Below are positions 52,776 to 61,287 of a DNA stretch of 64,000 nucleotides, in pieces (within the stretch, counting starts at the first letter, position 1; each line of letters starts with the position of its first letter). Origin of the DNA: a bacterium (GTDB lineage: Bacteria; Sumerlaeota; Sumerlaeia; MVZB01); assembly GCA_021372575.1 (NCBI GenBank), contig JAJFUE010000088.1:16688-80687 (forward strand), in the 5' to 3' direction. The translations under genes and the position numbers were made by a program. The notes under the pieces were generated by a model that was not told the DNA's origin, made no database searches, and was given only the letters and a program-made list of their open reading frames with translations.

Positions 52776-54383
52776 ATGACGATTCGAAATGCAAGCAGGC
52801 GTGGCGTGGTGATCCGGTGGATGACCGTCGTGGTCGTTCTGGTCGCAATCGCCCTGACGCCGGCGCTGATCTCGACCGTGCGCGGCCAGGGGTCGAATCC
52901 GGCCCAGACGCAGAATTTCAGGGACCAGGCCCGCTACATGATCTCGGACCTGGCCGACCAAGTCATCCCGTCGATCGTGACCATCTACGTTAAGGAGGAG
53001 CTCTCGCAGCAGCAGAAGGAGCAGCTCAAGCAGTTCCAGCGCTTCTTTGACCGGCGCGGGATGGACCCGTTCTTCAGGCAGTTCTTCGATGACGGCGGCG
53101 GCGACAACGACGACAACGACCAGAGCCCACAACCCTCGCCGCGGATCAAGATCCCCGATCGCCTGCGCTCGGGTTCAGGCATCATCCTGAGCGACGACGG
53201 GCTGATCATCACCAACGCCCACGTGCTGGGCCAGCTCAACGGCAACACCGACGTCCGGGTCGTGTTCTCGGACAACGAGGAAATTTCGGGCAAGGACATC
53301 AAGCTCGTCGCCAACCAGGATTTCCTTGACCTGGCGATCATCAAGGTCAACACGAGCAAGCTCAAGACGAAGCTGCAGCCGATCAAATGGGGCGACAGCG
53401 ACAAACTGCGCATCGGCGAAATGGTCGCCACGGTCGGCAGCCCGCTCGACCTGCGCATGACCGTCACGCAGGGCATCGTGTGCGCCAAGTTCCGCAACAT
53501 CGACGACGCTTACGGCCTGGGCGACCTGATCCAGACCGACGCCGTGATCAACCCCGGCTCCAGCGGCGGCGCGCTCGTCAACATGGACGGCGAAATGGTC
53601 GGCATCAACCGCCTGATCACGACCAACACCGGCATGTGGTCGGGCTACGGGTTCGCCATCCCGTCCAACGACGCGCGTGATTTCGCCGACAAGGTGCTCA
53701 AGACCGGCAAGGCCGTCTATGGCTACATCGGCGTCGGCATGAAGAACGAAATCACGGCCGACGACCGCAAGGCGATCGGGATCGACCCCGAAACCAAGGG
53801 CATCCTGGTGGAAAACGTCACGCCGAACGGGCCCGCCGAAAAGGCCGGCATCCAGGCCTATGACTTTATTACCCAAGTCGGAGACAAACCGTTCGCGGCC
53901 AACAAGCAGAACGACATCAACAACGAGCTGCTGCGGCAGGTCATGCGCCACAACCCGGGCGACAAGGTGGGCGTGACCGTGCTACGCGGCGGCGGCCGGG
54001 CCAAGCCCGAACAGAAGGAGTTCACGATCACCGTCGGCACGCGGCCGACACAGGAAGAGTTGCGCAAGCTCATGGGCATGCAGCCGGAGATGCGCCCCAC
54101 TCCCGAAGCCCGCACCGAAGGACGCGAGATGCTCGGCCTGACGCTCGAGCCTTACAGCAAGGACGGCGTGCGCGGGCTGCGCATCACGGCGATCAAGCCG
54201 GATTCGCCGGCCGCCGAGCAGCGCCTTCAACCCGGTGACGTGATCACGCAGGTCAATCGGGAACCGGTGCAAAGCGTCAGCGACCTGAACAAGGCGATCA
54301 AGGACCGGCCCAAGGACGTGCCAAACCTGATCCAATTCCTGCGTGACGGCAAGCCCAACATCGCGGTCGTTCCGCAGGAGTAA
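52776..54383 (+). CDS. HtrA/Deg-family periplasmic serine protease with two PDZ domains
   Basis: The 535-residue protein has an N-terminal signal/anchor (MTIRNASRRG, WMTVVVVLVAIALTPA). A coiled Gln/Lys-rich segment (SQQQKEQLKQFQRFF) with an Asp-rich loop (about 105-118) follows. The protease domain carries the triad His149 (TNAHVL), Asp185 (DLAII) and Ser263 (GSSGGAL). Two PDZ domains follow (about 330-420 and 455-535), each with an internal Gly-rich binding loop (YGYIGVGM, MLGLTLEP). DegP/DegQ-type proteases degrade and refold envelope proteins. GGAGG is 8 bases before the ATG. A rho-independent hairpin follows at 54395-54431. Confidence 0.94.
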   Translation: MTIRNASRRGVVIRWMTVVVVLVAIALTPALISTVRGQGSNPAQTQNFRDQARYMISDLADQVIPSIVTIYVKEELSQQQKEQLKQFQRFFDRRGMDPFFRQFFDDGGGDNDDNDQSPQPSPRIKIPDRLRSGSGIILSDDGLIITNAHVLGQLNGNTDVRVVFSDNEEISGKDIKLVANQDFLDLAIIKVNTSKLKTKLQPIKWGDSDKLRIGEMVATVGSPLDLRMTVTQGIVCAKFRNIDDAYGLGDLIQTDAVINPGSSGGALVNMDGEMVGINRLITTNTGMWSGYGFAIPSNDARDFADKVLKTGKAVYGYIGVGMKNEITADDRKAIGIDPETKGILVENVTPNGPAEKAGIQAYDFITQVGDKPFAANKQNDINNELLRQVMRHNPGDKVGVTVLRGGGRAKPEQKEFTITVGTRPTQEELRKLMGMQPEMRPTPEARTEGREMLGLTLEPYSKDGVRGLRITAIKPDSPAAEQRLQPGDVITQVNREPVQSVSDLNKAIKDRPKDVPNLIQFLRDGKPNIAVVPQE

Positions 54384-54394
54384 TTCCATCCGGC

Positions 54395-54441
54395 GGGAAG
54401 GCCGGCCGCGCGCGCGCAAACCGGCCTTCCCTTCTGGATTT
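54395..54441 (+). terminator. Terminator after htrA
   Basis: The 11-bp stem GGGAAGGCCGG (54395-54405) pairs with CCGGCCTTCCC (54421-54431) across a 15-base CG-rich loop. The T-tract (TTCTGGATTTTC) is weak but in the right place. Confidence 0.7.
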
Positions 54442-54530
54442 TCTTGTGAATCCAGTCCGCTCAGGCTAGTGTGCGTGTGGGGGCCGGCCATCTTGGCTCC
54501 GGCCGATCGCGCGACAGGAGTAAACAGCAA

Positions 54531-55127
54531 ATGGGCACTGGACGGACCGGGTGGATCGAGGCGGCGGCGTTGGCCGCATCGGCAGCGTTGGCGGGGGCTC
54601 AAACCCAACCCGCGGGGGCGCAACCTGCGGCCCCATCCAGGATCACCGACCTGCTTCTCGGAACCCCGGGGCTGGTCGTCATCGCGGCCGTGGTCATCGT
54701 GGCAATTGCGCTGTTCGTGCTCAATCGCAGCCGTAACAGCAACTGGGAGACGGTGTATTCGGAGCCTGAACCGCGCAACTCGAAGTTCGAGATGCTCAAT
54801 GCCGAGATCCAGGGCCTCACGTTGCGGGTCTCGAGCGGCGAAAGCAAGGGCTACTACCGAAAGGTCGAAACTTTGGGCCGCGTGCTGCTGGAGCGGATGG
54901 GCTACCCCGGCGCGCGCAAAATGACCGCGGAACAGATCAACGAGATCCTGCAAGGCGGCCGCCTGAACCAGAACTTCGCCGCCAGGCTCGGCGATATTTT
55001 CGAACGGTGCCGCAAGGGCGCCGTTCACGAGACCGACAAGGTCGATTTCAGTGCCTCGGAGCTGCTTAAGGAGCTCAGTCTATTAGTCAACCAGGTTGAG
55101 GAAACGCCCCAGAACAAGGAGGCCTGA
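54531..55127 (+). CDS. Small membrane protein upstream of moxR, function unknown
   Basis: The 198-residue protein has an Ala-rich N-terminal region (EAAALAASAALAGAQTQPAGAQ), one transmembrane helix (about 42-64, LVVIAAVVIVAIALFVLN) and a soluble helical tail (about 75-198) with a coiled-coil-like end (ELLKELSLLVNQVEET). The start at 54531 follows ACAGGAG; the frame from 54471 adds only a basic leader. It is 51 bases upstream of moxR in the same orientation and is probably the first gene of the Bat/MoxR cluster. The family is not recognised. Confidence 0.7.
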   Translation: MGTGRTGWIEAAALAASAALAGAQTQPAGAQPAAPSRITDLLLGTPGLVVIAAVVIVAIALFVLNRSRNSNWETVYSEPEPRNSKFEMLNAEIQGLTLRVSSGESKGYYRKVETLGRVLLERMGYPGARKMTAEQINEILQGGRLNQNFAARLGDIFERCRKGAVHETDKVDFSASELLKELSLLVNQVEETPQNKEA

Positions 55128-55178
55128 GCTTAACGCCGCCGGCCGACGAGGGCGACCATCAGCCGGGAAAGGGATCCC

Positions 55179-56207
55179 ATGGCGGAGTCATTGACGCCAT
55201 TGAATGTCGCCACGCCACAATCGGCCAGCGAACTCAGCGCCCTTCAGGAACTGATCCGGCGCGAATCTCAATTCCTCGTCCCACTCGTCGAACAGCTGCG
55301 CCGGCGCATCGTCGGCCAGCAGGTCATGATCGAGCGGCTGCTCATCGGGCTGCTGACGGGCGGCCACGTGCTGCTCGAGGGCGTGCCGGGGCTTGCCAAG
55401 ACCCTCACGATCAAGACGCTCGCGCAGGCGATCTCGCTTAAGTTCCAGCGCATCCAGTTCACCCCCGACCTCTTGCCGGCAGACCTCATCGGCACCCTGA
55501 TCTACAACCAGAAAGACGGCACGTTCACTCAAAAACGCGGGCCGATCTTCGCCAACCTCATCCTCGCCGACGAAATCAACCGCGCCCCGGCCAAGGTGCA
55601 GTCGGCGTTGCTCGAGGCCATGCAGGAGCATCAGGTCACGATCGGCGACCAGACGCACCCCCTGCCCGAGCCGTTCATGGTCATGGCGACCGAGAACCCC
55701 ATCGAGCAGGAAGGGACCTACCCGCTGCCCGAGGCGCAGGTCGATCGGTTCATGCTCAAGGTCGTACTCGGCTATCCGACGCGCGATGATGAACGCAAAA
55801 TTCTCGATCTGATGGCCGTCGGCGAGCCGCCCGCGCCGGAGTCCGTCATGGGCGCCGCGCACATCCAGCGCGCGCGCCAGATCGTCGAAGCCATCTACAT
55901 GGACGAGAAGATCAAGAACTACATCGTGTCGCTCGTGATGGCGACGCGCGACCCCGACGGGGCCGGCGTGCCGATCAAGCCGTACCTCCAATACGGCGCA
56001 TCGCCGCGCGCGACGATTTACCTCGCGAAAGCCGCGAGGGCGCACGCGTTTTTATGTCGAAGGGGGCATGTCATTCCGGATGACGTGAAGCTGATCGGGC
56101 CGGACGTCCTGCGCCACCGCCTGATCGTCAGCTACGAAGCCGAAGCCGAAGGCAAGACCACCGACGACCTGATCCGCACGCTGTTCGACCATATCGAAGT
56201 GCCGTAA
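55179..56207 (+). CDS. moxR: MoxR-family AAA+ ATPase
   Basis: The 342-residue protein has Walker A GVPGLAKT near residue 70, Walker B ILADEINRAPAKVQ and the sensor-1 block VMATENPIEQEGTYPLPEAQVDRF. LQYGASPRATIYLAKAARAHA is a MoxR C-terminal signature. MoxR ATPases act as chaperones with VWA-domain partners (DUF58, BatA, BatB) found here at 59149-64000. The start has AAAGGGAT upstream. The downstream genes at 56355 and 57426 interrupt the usual moxR-DUF58 adjacency. Confidence 0.95.
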   Translation: MAESLTPLNVATPQSASELSALQELIRRESQFLVPLVEQLRRRIVGQQVMIERLLIGLLTGGHVLLEGVPGLAKTLTIKTLAQAISLKFQRIQFTPDLLPADLIGTLIYNQKDGTFTQKRGPIFANLILADEINRAPAKVQSALLEAMQEHQVTIGDQTHPLPEPFMVMATENPIEQEGTYPLPEAQVDRFMLKVVLGYPTRDDERKILDLMAVGEPPAPESVMGAAHIQRARQIVEAIYMDEKIKNYIVSLVMATRDPDGAGVPIKPYLQYGASPRATIYLAKAARAHAFLCRRGHVIPDDVKLIGPDVLRHRLIVSYEAEAEGKTTDDLIRTLFDHIEVP

Positions 56208-56224
56208 AGGCAGTCGGGTGGTTT

Positions 56225-56260
56225 TATAGGTCCTATAGGTCTTATGGGTCCTATAGGTCC
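56225..56260. repeat. 9-bp tandem repeat TATAGGTCC x4
   Basis: Four consecutive 9-base units (TATAGGTCC, TATAGGTCT, TATGGGTCC, TATAGGTCC) lie directly after the moxR gene. Related words occur in 12241-12272 and at 47718. Confidence 0.92.
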
Positions 56261-56354
56261 CACGATTTGTCCTTAGTGCAGCTTCTTTGCCGTCGACACA
56301 TCATGAAGTAGATTGGACGTGTGGTCCACATTGAAAATGGAAAGGCGGATTGCA

Positions 56355-57368
56355 ATGATCAATTCAGGAAAACGAGGATTAGGACGGAGCCTCTTAATCT
56401 CATTAGGGTTGAGTATTATGTTAATCATAACTGCTGGCGCCTCGGATATTGTCACCGGAATATCCGGAAGTGAGGTGCTTCAGAAAACCACAAAAATGCA
56501 CATCCAAAATGAGGGAATTAGTCGTTGGGGAATATGTTATTCTTTGTCAAATGACAAAAAAGAATTCATCGGAAAAGCTGTAATTGGTGTATTTTCGTCT
56601 TCCGCTGAGGGCATGATACAATTCAGAGATCGCGTTATCCACACAGCTGTTCAGCCCGAAAGAGTTTATACCGTTGGTGATCAGGCAGTTCGTTGGGGCG
56701 ACCGTATACTCTTTATCCGCCATAATGCTCTTATTGATCTGCAGTTTCCGCGTAACGTGAAGTTGGGGATAGCATCCGGTGATGTTGAAAAATATGCTCA
56801 TACGCTAGACCATATGATTCAAAATGGAAGCGACGGTGTAAAAAAGGGGGACAGAATCGATAAGCCCATAATTGGGTCCGTTAGCTATAAAAAGAATAAG
56901 CTAAAAGTCGAGGAACTATCGAAACAACATGGGCAGGCCGGATTCTTAGATAATTTTGGAATTTCCACGCAGATGAGTTCAGCGGTCGAAATTGGTTTCG
57001 GAAATGAAAGATGCGTAATGGCGACACCTCTAAAGATTACTTCAGAGACACTTGTCTTACTCGTCTCAGATCCGCCGCTCAGCCCGGAAGCAATCCGACA
57101 GAAGCAGGAGAAAGAGGCAAAAGAACATGAACGTCAGCTCAAGGAAATCATGGATGTGCTGAAAGACAAGAACGCGGATGTAGAATCTGTTAATAAAGCT
57201 GTCATTCAGGCCGGAAACTTAAAAGATACAGCAGTAATTCCATTCCTTGAGAAAATTATCTCTGGTAAAAAAAAGAGCGGTGGGTGGGACGTTGTCTCTG
57301 AAAACGCTGTTAAGGCTTTAGCGCGGATCAGAAAAGAGGCTAATCAGCAACATGGGAGTGGAAAGTAG
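56355..57368 (+). CDS. AT-rich exported protein with HEAT-like C-terminus, inserted in the Bat cluster
   Basis: The 337-residue protein has a signal (LGRSLLISLGLSIMLIITAGASD), a beta-rich core and a charged helical C-terminal part (EKEAKEHERQLKEIMDVLKD, then a HEAT-like SVNKAVIQAGNLKDTAVIPFLEKI). Codon use is strikingly AT-rich against the GC-rich moxR and S10 genes on either side, so acquisition by transfer is likely. AAAGGCGG is 7-8 bases before the ATG. It is bounded upstream by the TATAGGTCC repeats. No function is assigned. Confidence 0.75.
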   Translation: MINSGKRGLGRSLLISLGLSIMLIITAGASDIVTGISGSEVLQKTTKMHIQNEGISRWGICYSLSNDKKEFIGKAVIGVFSSSAEGMIQFRDRVIHTAVQPERVYTVGDQAVRWGDRILFIRHNALIDLQFPRNVKLGIASGDVEKYAHTLDHMIQNGSDGVKKGDRIDKPIIGSVSYKKNKLKVEELSKQHGQAGFLDNFGISTQMSSAVEIGFGNERCVMATPLKITSETLVLLVSDPPLSPEAIRQKQEKEAKEHERQLKEIMDVLKDKNADVESVNKAVIQAGNLKDTAVIPFLEKIISGKKKSGGWDVVSENAVKALARIRKEANQQHGSGK

Positions 57369-57425
57369 TCAGCAGGTTTGTTACGTCGTCGTTCGGGCAC
57401 ACAACTTTATTGAAAGGATTCTCCA

Positions 57426-58955
57426 ATGACCACGATGCGGATGAAATCCCGCGTTTGCTTGCTCGCTGCGATCTTCGCGTTTGCTGCTGTTCGGGCGTGG
57501 TCGGCGGATGATCCGAAGCCCAAGGAAACGCCGAAGGCACCGGAAGAAAAAACCGTCACCACGACGCACACGCTGACGATTAACGGCCAGACGATTAACT
57601 ATCACGCGACGGCGGGGACGCTGCTGCTCAGAAAAGACGAGAAGGGGACGTTCGAGCCGCAGGCTTCGGTTTTCTACGTCGCTTACACGCGCGACGGCGT
57701 CGATACGGCGACGCGGCCGGTGACGTTCGCGTTCAATGGCGGGCCGGGTTCGAGCTCGGTGTGGCTGCACTTGGGGGCGCTCGGGCCGCGGCGCGTGAAG
57801 CTCAAGGACGACGGCACCGCCCTGCCTCCGCCGGCGCGGCTCATCGACAATGAATACACGCTGCTCGACTCGACCGACCTCGTGTTCATTGATCCGGTCT
57901 CGACCGGTTACAGCCGGCCCGTTCCGGCTGTCGAGTCCAAGGAATTCCACGGCGTTCAGGAAGACATTCGCTCGGTCGGCGAATTCATCCGGCTGTGGAC
58001 GACGCGCAATGACCGCTGGCAATCGCCGAAGTTCCTGCTTGGAGAAAGCTACGGCACGACGCGTGCCGCGGGCCTTGCCGGGCACCTTCAGGAAAAACTC
58101 GGCATGTATCTCAACGGCATCATGTTGATCTCGAGCGTGCTCGATTTCCAGACGCTTAGCTTTCTGGACGGCAACGACCTGCCTTACATCGTGTATCTGC
58201 CGAGCTACGCCGCGACGGCGTGGTATCACCACCGGCTGTCGAATGAAGACCAGGCGCGGCCGCTCGCGGAGATCGTGGCCGAGGCGGACAAGTTCGCGAC
58301 GGGCGAATACGCAACGGCGCTGCTGAAAGGCGAGTCGCTCGGCGAGAACGAGCGCGCGGCCATCGCGCGCACCGTCGCGCGCTTCACCGGCCTCACGCCG
58401 GATATAGTCGAAAGTTACAGGCTGCGGCTTTCACAATCGGAGTTCGCGAAGGAACTGCTGCGCGATAAAGGGCTGAGCATCGGCCGCTATGACAGCCGCT
58501 ACACGGCGCCCGAACGCGAGCGCTCCGGCTCAAATCCCGAATTCGACCCCAGTTACTCCGCGCTGCTCGGCCCGATGACGGCCGGGCTCAACGCCTACAT
58601 GCGCGGCGAGCTCAACTTCAAATCCGACCTGCCCTACGAAATCCTGACGAACGTGCACCCGTGGAACTGGTATGCGAACGCCCGCTACCTGAACCTGACC
58701 GAGACGATGCGCCGCGCGATGGTGTTCAACCCGTATCTCAAGGTGTTCGTCGCGCGCGGGTATTACGACATGGCGACGCCGATCGCGGCCGCGCAATACA
58801 CGTTCGATCATTTAGAGCTGCCCGAAGGCCAGCGCGGGCGCACCGAAATGCACGACTACGAAGCCGGCCACATGATGTACGCCCACAAACCCTCGCTGGA
58901 AAAATTGAGCAAGGATTTGCATGGGTTCATGGCGAAGACAACGGAGCAGAAATAA
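57426..58955 (+). CDS. Exported S10-family serine carboxypeptidase
   Basis: The 509-residue alpha/beta-hydrolase protein has a signal (MKSRVCLLAAIFAFAAVRAWS), the S10 oxyanion block FAFNGGPGSSSVWLHLG and the nucleophile in GESYGTTRAAG. Catalytic Asp (GYYDMATP) and His (YEAGHMMY) blocks follow. It should remove C-terminal residues from peptides in the envelope or outside. GAAAGGA lies before the first ATG (57426). It is in the same direction as the Bat genes, 193 bases before DUF58. The 3' end (TEQK-stop) lies inside a repeat element shared with 63369-63490. Confidence 0.88.
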   Translation: MTTMRMKSRVCLLAAIFAFAAVRAWSADDPKPKETPKAPEEKTVTTTHTLTINGQTINYHATAGTLLLRKDEKGTFEPQASVFYVAYTRDGVDTATRPVTFAFNGGPGSSSVWLHLGALGPRRVKLKDDGTALPPPARLIDNEYTLLDSTDLVFIDPVSTGYSRPVPAVESKEFHGVQEDIRSVGEFIRLWTTRNDRWQSPKFLLGESYGTTRAAGLAGHLQEKLGMYLNGIMLISSVLDFQTLSFLDGNDLPYIVYLPSYAATAWYHHRLSNEDQARPLAEIVAEADKFATGEYATALLKGESLGENERAAIARTVARFTGLTPDIVESYRLRLSQSEFAKELLRDKGLSIGRYDSRYTAPERERSGSNPEFDPSYSALLGPMTAGLNAYMRGELNFKSDLPYEILTNVHPWNWYANARYLNLTETMRRAMVFNPYLKVFVARGYYDMATPIAAAQYTFDHLELPEGQRGRTEMHDYEAGHMMYAHKPSLEKLSKDLHGFMAKTTEQK

Positions 58956-59077
58956 AGCATCACGCAAAAACGCAAAAATGCAAAACCCGCAAAAGGAACA
59001 GAAATACAAAACTGCAAAAAATCAAAAAATCTTTCGCGTCTTTTGCCTTTTTGCGTTTTTTGCGTGATGAATTAAAA
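58944..59077. repeat. Inverted-repeat element spanning the S10 gene stop (copy 1)
   Basis: The left arm reads GGAGCAGAAATAAA then CACGCAAAAACGCAAAAATG. The right arm reads TTTTTGCGTTTTTTGCGTGATGAATTAAA. The left arm begins within the last codons of the S10 peptidase. Copy 2 is at 63369-63490, sharing both ends. Confidence 0.8.
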
Positions 59078-59094
59078 CCGAAGGAACGGTTTTC

Positions 59095-59124
59095 GATTAC
59101 GATTACGAGCACGAGCACGAGCAC
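59095..59124. repeat. Hexamer array: 2 x GATTAC, 3 x GAGCAC
   Basis: Five contiguous 6-bp units of the GATTAC/GAGCAC family lie just upstream of the DUF58 gene. Confidence 0.92.
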
Positions 59125-59148
59125 GAAAGTCTGGCTTGAAATTATCTA

Positions 59149-60042
59149 ATGCCTGAAATCGACATTGCCACTCTCCAGAAGAAGGTCCGGCGGATCGAGA
59201 TTGTTTCGAACCGGCTCGTGAACGAGCGCGTGGCGGGCGAATACCACAGCGTGTTCAAGGGCCAGGGCATCGAGTTCGAGGAAGTCCGCCCTTACATCCC
59301 CGGCGACGAAATCCGCTCCATCGACTGGAACGTGACCGCGCGCGCCGGAGCCCCGCACGTCAAGCGCTTCCGCGAGGAACGCGAACAGACCGTGTTCTTC
59401 GTCGTCGATCTTTCCGGGTCGTGCCAGTTCGGCTCGCGCGGGGCGTTCAAGAGCGAGTTGGCCGCCGAGATCTGCGCCGTGCTGGCCCTCGCCGCCATCG
59501 CCAACAACGACCGCACGGGGCTGCTGATCGCCACCGACCGCCCGGAGATCGTCGTGCCGCCGCGCAAGGGCCGCCGCCACGTGCTGCGCCTCGTGCGCGA
59601 GGTGCTGGCCTACGAGCCCGCCGGCCGCGGCACCGACCTCGCCAGCGCGCTCGATCATCTGCAGCTCGTGCTGAACCACCGGGCCGTCGTGTTCCTGATT
59701 TCCGATTTCCTGGCGGAAGGCTACGATAAATCGCTGGCCGCGGTGGGCCGCCGGCATGACGTGATCGGCATCCATGTCGAGGACCCCCTCGAACGCGAGC
59801 TCCCCAATTCCGGCCTGATCGAGCTCATCGACGGAGAAACAGGGTGGCCCGCAGTGGTCGATACGGGCGATAATTGGCTCAGGCGGCAGTTCGCCGAACG
59901 CGGCGAGCGCCGGCGCGCGGCATTGCGCACCTTGTGCCGCCGCCACGAGATCGACCTGATCGAACTGCTGACCGATCGCCCGTATGAGAGCGAGCTCTTT
60001 ACATTCTTCCGGCGGCGCGCCAAGCGCATGGCCCGCGGCTAA
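59149..60042 (+). CDS. DUF58-family VWA-like protein (MoxR partner)
   Basis: The 297-residue protein carries the DUF58 hallmark (YHSVFKGQGIEFEEVRPYIPGDE, then SIDWNVTARAGAPHVKRF). A degenerate VWA-like core follows with a MIDAS-type DLSGS, and TDLASALDHL as a later segment. It is expected to work with MoxR in a chaperone or metal-insertion role at the membrane. It has no transmembrane segment. The gene follows a repeat-filled spacer and precedes the parvulin-like gene by 15 bases. Confidence 0.92.
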   Translation: MPEIDIATLQKKVRRIEIVSNRLVNERVAGEYHSVFKGQGIEFEEVRPYIPGDEIRSIDWNVTARAGAPHVKRFREEREQTVFFVVDLSGSCQFGSRGAFKSELAAEICAVLALAAIANNDRTGLLIATDRPEIVVPPRKGRRHVLRLVREVLAYEPAGRGTDLASALDHLQLVLNHRAVVFLISDFLAEGYDKSLAAVGRRHDVIGIHVEDPLERELPNSGLIELIDGETGWPAVVDTGDNWLRRQFAERGERRRAALRTLCRRHEIDLIELLTDRPYESELFTFFRRRAKRMARG

Positions 60043-60057
60043 AAGGAAACCCGCGCA

Positions 60058-61287
60058 GTGAAAAACACACCCGCCAAGCCCCTGTTCACGATGTCCGGCT
60101 CCGAGCCGCGGCACAAGCGCATCATCATGAAAGTGTTCATGCTGGTCCTCGCGTTGCTCGCGTTCTTTGCCGCGTTCCAGTTGCTGCCGCTCGGCAAGAC
60201 CGGGTTCTCCGATTCGAGGGCCGCGAAGAACATGGCCAAGGCCGAAAAGCTGGCCGCAAACGACCCCGCCGGCGCGGCCGTGATTTACGAACGCGTTGCC
60301 GGCTCCGACGAAATCAACCGCGACCTGCGCGTCAAGGCGTCGCGCCAGCTCGTGCATCTATATCAGGGACCGCTCAAGAACGCGGCGCTGGCGAAGGCCG
60401 CGCAGGACAGGATGGAGGCGATCCTCGTGACCGCGCCGAAGCCGGCGGCGGCCAGGTCCGCCACTCAACCGACCACCGCGACGACGGTCGCAAAGCCGTC
60501 TCCGGTCCTCGTCCGCATCGGCGACGAGGACGTCACGCTCGACCAGGTCATTTACGCGTGGAGCCAGTTCAATCCGAACCGCCCGTTCAAGAAGGGCGAC
60601 CCGGAAGTGGAGTCGTTCTGCCATCATTATTTCGACATGGTGCTGATGGCGAACGAAGCGCGCCGGCGCGGCCTCGACAAGCAGGGCCAGCTCGCGCTCG
60701 ACCTGCAGCTCAACCGGCTGGTCGCGCTCAACAAGGCCATGACAATCGAGCTGATCAACAAGCTTCAGCCGCCGAGCGAGAAAACGCTCATCGACTTCGC
60801 GCAGAAAACCTGGGGCGGCGAAGGCGACGCGGCGATCGATCTCGGCCTCATCATCGTCGATGAGCGCGCCAAAGCCTCGACGGTCAAGGACCGCCTGAAA
60901 CAAGGCGAGGATTTCGGCAAGATCGCCGGCGAGCTCAGCGACGTCGCGGGCGAGCTCGCGGACGGCTACAAGCTCGGCGAGGTCAGCGTCAAGGACGACG
61001 AGATCCGGTTCCTCGGCAAGAGGCCGGGGCTCACGCTGCGCCTGGCCCAGTATGCCGACGGCACGACCACCGGGCCGCTGCGCCTGCAGGACGGCTATGC
61101 GCTCCTTAAGATTCTCGGCCACAAGGCCGGCCGCATCACGACCATCAAGGGGATCGAGGACCAGGTCCTGGCGGCTTACCAACGCAACCAGCTCCTGCTC
61201 ATCCAGCAGCAGGAACTCAATCAACTGCGCAAGCAATACCCGATCAAGGTGATGGACCTCGACCAAGTCACGTCGAAACCGAAATGA
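60058..61287 (+). CDS. Membrane-anchored parvulin-like (PpiC/SurA-type) protein
   Basis: The 409-residue protein has one N-terminal transmembrane helix (about residues 26-46), a linker rich in Thr and Ala (about 130-150), a SurA-like helical domain starting VLVRIGDEDVTLDQVIYAWSQ, and a PpiC-like segment (about 255-370; ASTVKDRLKQGEDFGKIAGELSD). GEVSVKDDEIRFLG follows. These proteins fold outer-membrane and periplasmic clients. The start is GTG at 60058 after AAAGGA; ATG at 60091 is possible. It sits between DUF58 and BatD-like genes and overlaps the next gene by 4 bases (ATGA), so it belongs to the Bat operon here. Confidence 0.78.
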   Translation: MKNTPAKPLFTMSGSEPRHKRIIMKVFMLVLALLAFFAAFQLLPLGKTGFSDSRAAKNMAKAEKLAANDPAGAAVIYERVAGSDEINRDLRVKASRQLVHLYQGPLKNAALAKAAQDRMEAILVTAPKPAAARSATQPTTATTVAKPSPVLVRIGDEDVTLDQVIYAWSQFNPNRPFKKGDPEVESFCHHYFDMVLMANEARRRGLDKQGQLALDLQLNRLVALNKAMTIELINKLQPPSEKTLIDFAQKTWGGEGDAAIDLGLIIVDERAKASTVKDRLKQGEDFGKIAGELSDVAGELADGYKLGEVSVKDDEIRFLGKRPGLTLRLAQYADGTTTGPLRLQDGYALLKILGHKAGRITTIKGIEDQVLAAYQRNQLLLIQQQELNQLRKQYPIKVMDLDQVTSKPK

